From NCBI RefSeq assembly GCF_029589055.1, contig NZ_JARQZP010000007.1, forward strand, positions 1,178,001-1,242,000: 64,000 nt of DNA. The letters run 5' to 3'. Each line of letters opens with the position of its first letter. Position 1 is the stretch's first letter. The DNA is from Vibrio hannami (GTDB taxonomy: Bacteria; Pseudomonadota; Gammaproteobacteria; Enterobacterales; Vibrionaceae). The translations under genes and the position numbers were made by a program. The notes beneath the pieces were generated by a model. The model saw only the letters and a list, made by a program, of their open reading frames with translations. It had not been told where the DNA came from and searched no databases. Below, piece after piece: positions 19,462 through 28,523 of the stretch.

Positions 19462-19998
19462 TTACCAGCTTCTTACTCTACCAGTATCAATATGAACAAA
19501 GTGCTTGTAGCGTCCAACACCACCCGCACTTAAGCTCAACGCCGCCTTCTGGATGTGTTTTAAATCCACACCTTCAAAATAGAAGTCCAGTGCTTTGCCC
19601 TGAGTATGAGTGCTTTTGCTTGCTACCTGTGTCGATTTTTCGCGTAGCATGGTGTTTGTTGCAGGCGAACGATACCCGGACACCAACTGAATTTCCTTAT
19701 TAATACCCAACTTGTTCTGGATTGCATCAAGCTTTACCAGCAAGCGTCGGTCAATAGGCATCACTTCATTCTTGCGAAAATCCCTGAATATATGGTCTAT
19801 GTCATTCAGAGCCTCCTCCACAAACTGTTTACCGTCAAAATAAACTGTGGTTAACTTTTCGCCAGTATGTAAGTTACTTAAAGAGATCTCTTTGGGTTCT
19901 GAGCTCTTATAGGGAGATGCGACGGATACGAGTGGTGATAAAGAAGCCAAAGCAACACTTCCTGTTGTTAGCTTTAAGAAGTGTCTTCTGCTTAGCAT
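19462..19998 (-). CDS. DUF882 / YcbK (MepK-like) murein endopeptidase, exported
   Basis: This exported M15-type peptidoglycan peptidase has 178 residues. A twin-arginine-type leader MLSRRHFLKLTTGSVALASL opens it. The metal motif HTQGKALDF and the C-terminal HFVHIDTGRVRSW match E. coli YcbK/MepK, which cleaves mDap-mDap (3-3) crosslinks. Pairing with the L,D-transpeptidase upstream, which makes such crosslinks in E. coli, fits a local make-and-break function in the wall. Confidence 0.9.
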   Translation of the reverse strand: MLSRRHFLKLTTGSVALASLSPLVSVASPYKSSEPKEISLSNLHTGEKLTTVYFDGKQFVEEALNDIDHIFRDFRKNEVMPIDRRLLVKLDAIQNKLGINKEIQLVSGYRSPATNTMLREKSTQVASKSTHTQGKALDFYFEGVDLKHIQKAALSLSAGGVGRYKHFVHIDTGRVRSW

Positions 19999-20080
19999 TA
20001 AGGAGCAACCTCGAAAACTTGTATGATAAATGATTTGAGAAAAAATCTACCGTACAAGTTCTAGTCAGTCAATAGTTCTA

Positions 20081-21650
20081 TCATTTAGTTTTGGCCAGCG
20101 CCTTAACACCCGAATCGTAGTTATAAATATCCTTACGATAGTTGATATACCCCGACTGATACCATGCTGTTTGATACACAATTTTAACCGGAATAGGTTT
20201 TTTCATAGGAATCAATCTCTTCTCGTCAGATTGGACGTATTCAGCCGGATTTGAATCTATTCCCTGCGTTTTAAGCAGTACATCGGCAAACATATCCGCG
20301 TGTTGAACCCGGATACAACCGGAGCTAAATGCCCTACTCTCTCTATCAAAAAGATATTTGGTAGGTGTATCATGCAGATAAATCGCCTTCTTGTTAGGTG
20401 TATTAAACTTGTAGCGCCCTAATGCATTCCGAGAACCAGAGTCCTGTCGAAGTTGGTACGGGAAATACTTGTGAACAGAAACTTCATCCCAGTTAATGGA
20501 GCCCGGGTCTACCTCTTCGCCGAAATACCCATTTTTTAATACTTTGAAATGATTTTTTCCAGGTAACTAACGTCACGCTTCACTTTTGGCAAGATATCTT
20601 TGTATACCAGTTTCTTTGGTACATTCCAGGTTGGATTAATGATCATAGAATCAAGCCGAACATCAAGCAGAGGTGTTTTTCTGGATCTCTTACCGACAAT
20701 CACTTTCGAACGGAAAACTGGCTTGCCATCATGCCAGTATGACATTCGGAAATTAGGGACATTCACTACAATCAATGAATCCCTCTCATTAGGCATCATT
20801 CTTGTTCGTTCAGAATTCAGGGCCAGAATTCTGATCCTTTCCTCCACGGGAAGGTTCAACCAATACAATGTATCAGCACCAATCACGCCGTCCGATTTCA
20901 AGCCATGCTGTTTCTGAAAAGTTTTAACCACCAGAGAAAGCTGAGCATCAAAAAGGTTGTTGCCGACATCAATGCTCTGCACCGGCAAACCCACTGCTGA
21001 TAGTTTAGCAATTAAAGCCACTTTATCTTTCTCGGAAAGTTTATCGCCTTTTTTCTTAATCCCATGCTGAATATAGTTACCCTGAGATGAGTTCTGTTGG
21101 TAATTTTTTAACTGGCTTATAGCACGCAGATAAAACTCAAAGTTCGCAGGGGCATGCATGGATATGTAGTTTTTAACGCGCTGCTGCTAACGACATTACT
21201 AAGAAACGTCAGATCATTTTTCACAAAGCCCGTTAATGGCAGCTCTACCATCCCGTTGAAATACCAGTTATTACCCTGCTCTTGCGCAGATTTAGAATAC
21301 GAAACATAACTTATCAGAGTATCGGTCGCGAGTAGGTCGTAGTCGAACATCATATGGCTCTCGCGATACTCTTTTAGTTTTTTATAGCGGAAAGAGAAAT
21401 AAGGGCTGATCTCGGAATAATGCAAAAGCGAAAGTTGCTCTTCAAAACGCTGAGCAGCCTCAGGGTTATACCAGATAAGCTGGTAACCCTGAGCTTGATA
21501 AATGCTGGTTAGCTTTTGCTTATTCTGTAACGACACATCAAGAGGGCTATCGGGCGCAACCCAGCCCATCTCATAGAACTTTTCAAAAGCCAGAACATTA
21601 AATGAAATTATTATTGTTAGTAAAAACAGGCAACCTTTTTTCACACGCAT
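20081..21650 (-). pseudogene. L,D-transpeptidase (YcbB/LdtD family), two frameshifts
   Basis: This is a periplasmic enzyme that forms mDap-mDap peptidoglycan crosslinks. The start at 21650 (MRVKKGCLFLLTIIISF) gives a signal anchor. A missing base near 21175 restores the join into NYISMHAPANFEFYLRAI, and a missing A in the run at 20553-20558 restores LEKNHFKVLKNGYFGEE. The corrected protein is 523 residues. A PG-binding domain (VVKTFQKQHGLKSDGVIG) precedes the YkuD domain, whose catalytic SSGCIRV lies near 20310-20330. Everything needed for function is present apart from the two indels. The ycbK and ycbL homologues follow. Confidence 0.87.
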
Positions 21651-21722
21651 ACCCCGCCAACTGCATATACTCAAGTATGGCAAAGAATGGATTTCATAGT
21701 AATGACGGATAAGGAAATATTT

Positions 21723-22807
21723 TTAAATTGCCGACCAATGATTATCCCACTGAATGCCAGTGTTCATATTTTGTTCAATTTGTTCTGCATCACGAGCAAT
21801 GACTTTTCCAGAACCAGAGCTAACGACAAATTGATCGTTAAGATCTACCACACCGGAAGCGTCAGGCAGAAAGTCCAACTCAATAAGCTCATTCCTGGAC
21901 ACCGACCAAATACCATAACAGTTCCCTCTTGGTGACGTGGCCAGAAGCGAATCCCCGATAACGGCAACACTTGCAATATAGTGATTAAAGCGAGCCCACT
22001 CTTCAGGCTCTGCGTTGAGCAGCTTGATCTGTTCACCTCTTCTATGAATACCGATGAGCGCTGGGTAGTCGTCAGGCTCTCCCTGTGCTGCTGCCCACAC
22101 ACCACAAACTCATTCCCTACAGATGAAAGGTGCCTGATACTCAACTTATGGTCTGCTAGTTTAACCTGCTCTATCACTTCTCCATCTTCACTGATGTAGC
22201 TTAAGCTTGGCTCCATAGTATCCAGATTTACCGGAACCCGGCCTTTCGTCCTGACACCGCCAACTCCAACAGCAAGCGTGTTGTCTGGCAGCACAATCAG
22301 TTCATGTGGTCCAGCACCAAATCCTGAAAACTCACTCACTCTTTTAAAGCCAGCATCGACATCATAAACCCCAATCAGGCCATTGCTGTTTGAGTCACCC
22401 TCTGTTGTATAAAGCAGAGTTCCATCATTTGAAAAAGCGCCGTGCCCATAAAAGTGACGCCCACCCTCAGACACCTTGATGGGTAGTGATTCTCCAGAAT
22501 GGAAGTTAAATGGCTGAAAATAACTACCTGGCCTTCTGGCAAATGCTACCGCAATGCCCTTTGCCTTGTTTATGGCGATACCATGTCCACGCTCTGGCAG
22601 TGGTATCATTCGAATAGGAAAGCCCTTTTTCGTAGCGACTACAGCGGAACAACGGTTGTTACTCTTAATACTGCACCCTATCAAAGCAGGTTCTTGATCA
22701 CCTGTTGATGCGAATACATTTGCTGGTAGCCCAAAAGTGGCAGATGTTCCCAATAATGCAGCTTTTAATAACTTTCGTCTGGTTAAATCAGTCACCATCG
22801 GTTGCAT
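21723..22807 (-). pseudogene. DUF1513 protein, dinucleotide frameshift
   Basis: This exported protein of the DUF1513 family is beta-propeller-like. A twin-arginine-type leader (TRRKLLKAALLGTSATFG) follows ATGs at 22807 and 22798. The frame breaks at a CA repeat (22096-22103): removing one CA gives NEFVVWAAAQGEP and a protein of about 360 residues. It is the last gene of the imelysin operon and its start overlaps the preceding gene. In Pseudomonas aeruginosa a comparable set (PA4370-PA4373, from memory) also ends with DUF1513. The biochemical role is unknown. Confidence 0.82.
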
Positions 22808-23825
22808 TGAACCCCACTACAACACCGAGAGCTATTGCAGCCTCTTCATGAATAAGGTAGTTCAGGTAGTCCAGCTTATTGTATTGCGCCAGTACTTCTC
22901 TATAATCCTCTTTGGTTTTAAGCATACTGAATAAGCTAGCTTGCTCAGGCCATGTGGCTTGCATGGTGGCAAATTGATTCTGAATACGATCGGCAATACT
23001 TGGATGCCCCTTCGCTCTTAATATCGAATCAAGCCCATGACCTTTTGCGTAATATGCGGCTTCAAGTGAATCGATGTTGAACTTTAGATTTGCCATGGAA
23101 ATCTGTGAACGCCATGATTCAGAAAAATATGGCTTTGGCTTGCCTAGCTTGGCCATTGGCCTACTTAGCTTTTTCATGCTGTAATCAAGCTGGTTTGAAA
23201 GCAGTGCCAGATATTCCGAGTGCCATTGCTGTTCAGTGAGCTCCATCCAGGGATTTTCTTGCCACGCATTCTCGATAACTGATGCGTTGTGGCTTAAATT
23301 TTGGGTAATAGAAACACCTAGCTCGCATGCTTTCTCTATGTTGGAGACAATTGGAGAACCACTATCATACAACAGCCACTCAACTGCTCCGATACCCTGA
23401 ACTGTCACGCTTTCTTTGGCTATAAGTTCTTTTGAGATATCTTCACTTCTGCTCACTAGCTGAGACATTTTTCTGCCTGTTGTGTTTTTCTTGTCGGGCC
23501 AGAACTGAATACTCCAGCTTTTCTCAAGGGCGGCGTCAGGGCCTCTTTCCTGACCCTGTAAATACATCCACGAGTGTGTCGCACTCTGCCAGCTCTGCTT
23601 GAGATCTTCCAGACTTAGATCGTTTTTGCAGAACGATTGAAAGTCGTACTCCAGTCTCACTGTTGCATTAGCAAACTTCTCTGCCGAGCTCTTTTGCACC
23701 TTAAATACGCCTTGCGACAGATGACTACCGCTGGTGTCTGCCGCAAAACTGCTAGACATAAAACTAACCGTTGCCATGCATAGGAACCCGACAAAATAAC
23801 CTTGTACCTTAAAACTATTGCTCAT
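22788..23825 (-). CDS. Imelysin-like exported protein (second copy)
   Basis: This periplasmic imelysin-superfamily protein has 345 residues. It opens with MSNSFKVQGYFVGFLCMAT and a signal peptide ending near SSFAADT. The family core appears as GIGAVEWLLYDSG, but the His of the usual GxHxxE motif is replaced, unlike in the first copy. GGAGG lies just before its ATG, which shows that it is a separate gene, although a one-base insertion makes it read in frame with the DUF1111 gene upstream. Role in iron handling is inferred from the family and operon. Confidence 0.83.
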   Translation of the reverse strand: MSNSFKVQGYFVGFLCMATVSFMSSSFAADTSGSHLSQGVFKVQKSSAEKFANATVRLEYDFQSFCKNDLSLEDLKQSWQSATHSWMYLQGQERGPDAALEKSWSIQFWPDKKNTTGRKMSQLVSRSEDISKELIAKESVTVQGIGAVEWLLYDSGSPIVSNIEKACELGVSITQNLSHNASVIENAWQENPWMELTEQQWHSEYLALLSNQLDYSMKKLSRPMAKLGKPKPYFSESWRSQISMANLKFNIDSLEAAYYAKGHGLDSILRAKGHPSIADRIQNQFATMQATWPEQASLFSMLKTKEDYREVLAQYNKLDYLNYLIHEEAAIALGVVVGFNATDGD

Positions 23826-23833
23826 TTTGCCTC

Positions 23834-25226
23834 CTACAATGAATTCAAAAAATGCAATCAGCGCATCCCGTTCGTTTTTGCTCATCGCCAACACTTTCTG
23901 TTTAGAAAGCTCCGACTCACCACCATGCCACAGGACAGCTTCCATCAGATTTCTGGCACGTCCATCATGTAGGAAATATGTATGACCGTTGACTTCTTCT
24001 GTGTAGCCAATTCCCCACAACGGCGGTGTACGCCATTCGTTACCGCTAGCTAGGTATTCTGGACGGTTATCCGCTAACCCTTCCCCCATATCATGCAGAA
24101 GCATATCGGTATAAGGATGAATCAGCTGTTCTGATAGAGCTGGCAAGCCCTCTCTTTTGGCGGTTTTAATGTTAGTGCGGTGGCAGGACTCACAGCCCGC
24201 TTGCTGGAACATTTTCTGACCCAACTTAACCTCTGGAGCATTGACATTTCGCCTGATTGGAACGGCCAGATGCTGAGAATAGAATTCAACGAATTTAAGA
24301 ATCTTTTCACTAACCTCTATATCGCCGCCATTAGGCAATTCAGAGCAGACTGTTTGATTTACAGTGCAGTTCTCGTTGCTAAATAGTGCGCTAGTGATAC
24401 CAACGTCGCCATTAAATGCCGCTGCGTTTTGTTGCATCAAATTCGGCTGTCCTGCTTTCCAGCCGAACCGGCCTAAAGAGTAATCACCCTTTTGTGCGTC
24501 CCAAACCCGGTTCGCTTTTCCCGTTACGCCGTCACTAGACTTCACCTGTTCTTCTGCAATAGCAAGAATTGTCGACTCCGGAATAGATTCTAGTAGACCA
24601 AGTCCAATCATAGGAGGAGCTACTCGTGCAGACATCATGGTCTCCGGGTGCATCTCACCATAACCAAGGTTGTCGATTTTCAGAGTAGGTTTTCTTAACG
24701 TTACCTTCTCATCATCATTAAAGCGTACTACGACATCCTGATAGCTAATCTTGATCTGTCCTTCCGGAGTCGCTTCTGGCAAAGCAAAGTCTTGCAGTTG
24801 GCCACCATAGACAGGCTCAGGAATCGCACCATCTTTTCTTTGTTGTTCTTTTTGTTCAGGTGTTACTGCAGGAATACTTAATCGAACCAGCATTGAAACT
24901 GCGTTTTGGTCACCTGCTTCTGGCGGATGTCCCCGGCCATCTTTTATATGACAGTTTTGACAACCATTGGTATTGAACAGCGGACCGAGACCATCTCTTG
25001 CATCTGTAGAAGCCGGAGCCTCAACCCAGGGGTTACGGAAAAAACTATTTCCGACACTAAAATCCAATCTTTTGCTTAAAGGCAGGTTGTTAGCTGGTAG
25101 AGAAAAGGCATTAGCCCCCTCTTTTTTCACGCTGGTCTTACCGCCAGATGCAACATCATATGCGTTTGATGCAAATGAGGTAGTAATACCCAAAATCAAC
25201 GCAAATAACAGACTACTTTTCTTCAT
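23834..25226 (-). CDS. Di-haem DUF1111 (thiol-oxidoreductase-like) cytochrome
   Basis: This exported c-type cytochrome has a signal peptide and two CxxCH motifs, CQNCH (89-93) and CESCH (345-349). It resembles the MauG / di-haem peroxidase superfamily. Its natural end is probably TAG at 23836-23834 (AFLNSL then stop). In the sequence as given, six A at 23847-23852 instead of five remove this stop and create a fused 812-residue frame with the next gene. The preceding imelysin gene and the following one suggest a redox partner in metal acquisition. Electron donor and substrate are unknown. Confidence 0.83.
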
Positions 25227-25286
25227 ATTGCTTCCATTAGTTAAACCCTCTGACTCTGCAGAGGGCTACTTTTTATAGTTCTTATT

Positions 25287-26549
25287 TTAGAATTCGTGAT
25301 CAGCGGTATCAGGATTCAGGCTATCAATACCAACTATGGATGCTGCTTTTTCAATAGAAGCTGTTTGCTGAACCAGAGCCATAATCGCATCGTTAACAAG
25401 AGCGTTACCAGACTGATTACCTGAAGCTATTAACTGGTCAAAATGCACGCCAGCGTTTGCAGAAGTAACGATAGTACCTAACTGAGCACGAGCCAGATCG
25501 AAATCTTTCTGAATCGCTTTAGCCGCTGCTGCGTCTTTCTGGCTAACTAAGTTATGGATGCTCGGGCCAGACAATAGTGTTCCGTCGGCTCTCAAGTAAA
25601 GACCGGTATAAACGTTGTAAATGCCCTGCTCGTTATAGTAGTGAGAGTTGTGAGTATTGTCAGAAAAGCAATCATGCTCATCTTCCGTTGAGTTCGCTTC
25701 CAGAGCAACTTTCATGCGCTCTCCCGCTAGTTCACCCAAAGAAAGTGACCCCATACCAAACATCATTTTACGAAGGTTGTTTTCTGCTGTGTCCGCCAAA
25801 AACTCTGCGCGATAGTTATCTTTAATGCCTGGTGCCCACTGGTTCGCCATCCATGCAAGATCTTGAATAAGTAGTTGAGACACGGCTTTTAGATACTCAC
25901 GACGGCGTTCACAATAACCATTTGTGCATTCAGAGCCAGTAAGGAAATCAGTATATGGACGATTACCAGCACCAGCATTAGTGCCATTCAGATCTTGCCC
26001 CCATAACAGGAACTCAATTGCATGATAACCTGACGCAACGTTAGCTTCTGAGCCACCTACCTCATTGAGGTTAGCAATCAGCTCAGGAGTAATTGTCTGT
26101 GCATCAATTTTCTCATTGCCTACAAGAATAGACTCATTGGCGATGATATTGGCTTTGGCACCTTCATTACCCAGTTCGTACTGATAATCACCGGATACAT
26201 AGTCAATCAGACCTTCATCAAGTGGCCATGCGTTTAGCTGACCTTCCCAGTCGTCTACAACTGCATTTCCAAAACGGAAGACTTCTGATTGCTGATACGG
26301 TACACGCGAGTCAAACCATGCTTTCTTAGCCTGCTGGAGTGTCTTTTCTGAAGGGGATTGAAGAAATTGGTCGATCGACGTATCCAGCGCCTTAGCAGTA
26401 CCCAGAGCATCACTAAATACTGCATGAGCAATATCCGTATAATGTTCGACCACCTGCTGCTGCGTTACTTTTGTCGCAGCGAATGCTGCACCACTGTTCA
26501 GAGCAATGGCCATGGTTACTGGCGCAATCGCTTTGCGATAAATTGTCAT
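25287..26549 (-). CDS. Imelysin family protein (IrpA/IcmP-like), first gene of operon
   Basis: This exported imelysin has 420 residues from the ATG at 26549, which has AAGGA upstream; a TTG at 26570 is a poorer choice. A signal peptide ends near GAAFAATK. The motif GYHAIEFLLWGQD holds His176 and Glu179 of the GxHxxE signature. The C-terminal part ends with LGTIVTSANAGVHFDQLI. A Fur-like box lies 35-53 bases upstream. Family members are iron-regulated (IrpA) or described as an insulin-cleaving outer-membrane protein (IcmP); the true ligand is uncertain. Confidence 0.9.
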   Translation of the reverse strand: MTIYRKAIAPVTMAIALNSGAAFAATKVTQQQVVEHYTDIAHAVFSDALGTAKALDTSIDQFLQSPSEKTLQQAKKAWFDSRVPYQQSEVFRFGNAVVDDWEGQLNAWPLDEGLIDYVSGDYQYELGNEGAKANIIANESILVGNEKIDAQTITPELIANLNEVGGSEANVASGYHAIEFLLWGQDLNGTNAGAGNRPYTDFLTGSECTNGYCERRREYLKAVSQLLIQDLAWMANQWAPGIKDNYRAEFLADTAENNLRKMMFGMGSLSLGELAGERMKVALEANSTEDEHDCFSDNTHNSHYYNEQGIYNVYTGLYLRADGTLLSGPSIHNLVSQKDAAAAKAIQKDFDLARAQLGTIVTSANAGVHFDQLIASGNQSGNALVNDAIMALVQQTASIEKAASIVGIDSLNPDTADHEF

Positions 26550-26583
26550 TGGCTTGTCCTTGTTGAGCAAATATATATTTATT

Positions 26584-26602
26584 GTATATGCGAATCATTA
26601 TC
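26584..26602. promoter_or_regulatory. Fur-like box upstream of the imelysin operon
   Basis: Fourteen of nineteen positions match the classical Fur box, with a perfect AATCATTATC half at 26593-26602. It sits where a promoter for the minus-strand operon would be. A second inverted repeat GCAAATA-5-TATTTGC follows at 26613-26631. Confidence 0.6.
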
Positions 26603-26653
26603 ATATCGCTTTGCAAATAATATCTATTTGCATTTGGTTTTCAAGCCATAAAC

Positions 26654-26683
26654 AAAAAAACCTCACACAGGTGAGGTTTTTTT
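26654..26683. terminator. Symmetrical terminator after ribA
   Basis: Seven A, CCTCAC, an ACAG loop, GTGAGG, then seven T. It can act in both directions. It lies 18 bases downstream of the ribA stop and insulates the imelysin operon. Confidence 0.9.
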
Positions 26684-26701
26684 AATCAATCTTTTACAAA
26701 T

Positions 26702-27301
26702 TTACTTGATATCGAGCTTATGCTTTCCGTGAGAAACCTTAGCTTTTAGGTAGCTTTCATTGCCATGTTTAACATGAGCAGAAGTATTAACTACCTCTTC
26801 GATTTCAATGCCAAGATCAGTTAGGTCTTTTATCTTTTTCGGGTTGTTAGTAATAAGCCTGATCTTATCTAGTCCCAACGCTTTTAGCATAAGTGACGCG
26901 TCGGTAAAATCACGCAAATCATCGCCAAAACCAAGGTGGTTGTTAGCTTCATAGGTGTTCATACCTTCACTCTGCAAGCGATAAGCGTCTATCTTGTTAT
27001 ACAAACCGATACCGCGACCTTCCTGACGAAGATAAAGAATAATACCGCCCTGCTCCCCCATCTTGTTGATGGTTTCTTCTAGTTGTTCACCACAGTCACA
27101 GCGAGAAGAATGAAACACATCGCCGGTTAAACACTCTGAATGCATACGAACAAGAGGGATCTGATCAGACTTATCAGCAGCTTTAAAAATTAACGCAACA
27201 TGTTCTTTGTCGCTTTGAAGATCGGTAAATGAAAGGATTTCAGCATCAATATTACTTTTTAATCCAACTTTCAAATCTACTCTGGCACGGACTTCCGCCA
27301 T
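26702..27301 (-). CDS. ribA: GTP cyclohydrolase II
   Basis: This enzyme opens GTP to the pyrimidine precursor of riboflavin. The 199-residue length matches E. coli RibA. The zinc site CLTGDVFHSSRCDCGEQL and the active-site RQEGRGIGL are intact. It is not fused to RibB, so it is the free-standing form. It stands alone; a 27-base perfect palindrome lies 136 bases upstream. No FMN riboswitch is visible. Confidence 0.96.
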   Translation of the reverse strand: MAEVRARVDLKVGLKSNIDAEILSFTDLQSDKEHVALIFKAADKSDQIPLVRMHSECLTGDVFHSSRCDCGEQLEETINKMGEQGGIILYLRQEGRGIGLYNKIDAYRLQSEGMNTYEANNHLGFGDDLRDFTDASLMLKALGLDKIRLITNNPKKIKDLTDLGIEIEEVVNTSAHVKHGNESYLKAKVSHGKHKLDIK

Positions 27302-27436
27302 AACTTTTGCTCACTTTCTAATGTTGTACAGCAAACATTGGGCTGCACTTACTTGATCTATTTTAGAGAATATATTTTAGAGAATACACCGTAGATTGGG
27401 ACTCAGCGATAAGAATTCAATAGCTTAATCAATAAA

Positions 27437-27463
27437 CGGTTTTGTTATAGTATAACAAAACCG
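27437..27463. repeat. 27-base perfect palindrome between nrfF and ribA
   Basis: CGGTTTTGTTATA, one central G, then TATAACAAAACCG: 13-base arms around a single base. The loop is too small for an ordinary hairpin, so an operator or cruciform is as likely as a terminator for nrf. Its core TTGTTATA/TATAACAA also occurs upstream of the TRAP operon. Confidence 0.6.
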
Positions 27464-27494
27464 CATAGGTTCAACCTTAAAATAAAAGTGGATA

Positions 27495-27951
27495 TTATTG
27501 ATTTGGCTTTCTTTTCACTGCTTTAGCTGCCAATGCAACACCACCAATAAGGATTAATATAGGCAAAAACCACAGTATATGTCTTAGGAGAGACCACAGG
27601 ATCATACAGAACAAAATCACCAAAACGGCGAGTCATATACTCAACAACCTCTTGTTCAGAACTCCCCTCTTTCATCATCTCAAATACTTTCAGGCGCAAG
27701 TCTTTCGCAATAGGTGAATTAGATTCGATCAGATTTTGGTTCTGGCACTGAGGACAGCGTAATTGCCTCGCCAAATCGATGGAGCGTTTACGTTGTTCTT
27801 CACTGTCAAACTCAAAAAGATCGGCCTTAATCGATATTTCTTTATTGCTGTCGTAAAAAATGGTGTTGTCCTGTGTGTTGCTCTCTGCGTGAGAAAGCAT
27901 AGACAGCAATAAAGCAAGACATGAGATCACTACCCTTAGGAAACTACCCAT
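27495..27951 (-). CDS. nrfF: Cytochrome c nitrite reductase assembly protein NrfF (CcmH-like), late frameshift
   Basis: This membrane-anchored periplasmic thioredox protein serves haem ligation. It has an N-terminal signal and the CcmH motif RQLRCPQCQNQNLIESNS, with both cysteines. The sequence breaks near 27575-27580 in a TATA run. The other frame reads LWFLPILILIGGVALAAKAVKR, the expected C-terminal membrane helix, to a stop at 27495. So the given open frame (ending at 27523) has a wrong tail and the gene is about 151 residues. Its ATG shares one base with the stop of the thioredoxin gene (TAATG). Confidence 0.85.
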
Positions 27952-28502
27952 TACATCTCCTCTTCGATATAAGGTTCAAACTTCTGCTGCCAAATATTTT
28001 GATCGATAACACCGCTGAAGCGAGTCAGTATCTTTCCTTCAGGGCTGATTAGAAAAGTTTCAGGAGCACCAATGACACCTAAGTCCAGGGCTAACGTACC
28101 TCGATGATCAAATAAGATATGCTTATAGGGGTTACCGAGTTCGTCGATCATTTTTAGCGCGGCTTTTCTGTCATCACGATAGTTCAGCCCAATGATATCA
28201 ACACCTCGGTTCTTAAGAGCCATCAAATATCCGTGTTCTGATTTACAAGCAGCACACCACTCTGCCCAGACATTTATCAGACTATATTTGTTTGATGGAA
28301 TAGATGAATTATTTAATAACTGGGTTTCATCGTGTAGTGACTGAAGAGAAAACTCAGGTACAGGTTCTCCAACCATGGTCTGGTTGGTACTTTCAGTTCC
28401 TCCTTCAAGCGCATAGAGAAATGCACCGAACACCGCGACTATAATTGCTACAAAACCGATTACTTTCGCTTTTGAACCAGATTTGTTTTTTACTTCTGAC
28501 AT
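27951..28502 (-). CDS. Thioredoxin-like protein of the nrf cluster (DsbE/NrfX type)
   Basis: This is a periplasmic, membrane-anchored thiol-disulphide protein of 183 residues. One N-terminal helix (VIGFVAIIVAVFGAFLYAL) precedes a TlpA/DsbE fold with the CxxC site WAEWCAACKSE and the cis-Pro region IGAPETFLISPEG. It lies between nrfE and nrfF and overlaps nrfF by one base. It probably reduces apocytochrome haem-site cysteines for NrfA and NrfB. Confidence 0.9.
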   Translation of the reverse strand: MSEVKNKSGSKAKVIGFVAIIVAVFGAFLYALEGGTESTNQTMVGEPVPEFSLQSLHDETQLLNNSSIPSNKYSLINVWAEWCAACKSEHGYLMALKNRGVDIIGLNYRDDRKAALKMIDELGNPYKHILFDHRGTLALDLGVIGAPETFLISPEGKILTRFSGVIDQNIWQQKFEPYIEEEM

Positions 28503-28523
28503 ATATACTTCTGCCTTTATTGA

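Noticed and set aside
23834..25226. Novel cytochrome-imelysin fusion protein
   Set aside because: An extra A in a homopolymer explains it, and the second part has its own GGAGG site and signal peptide.
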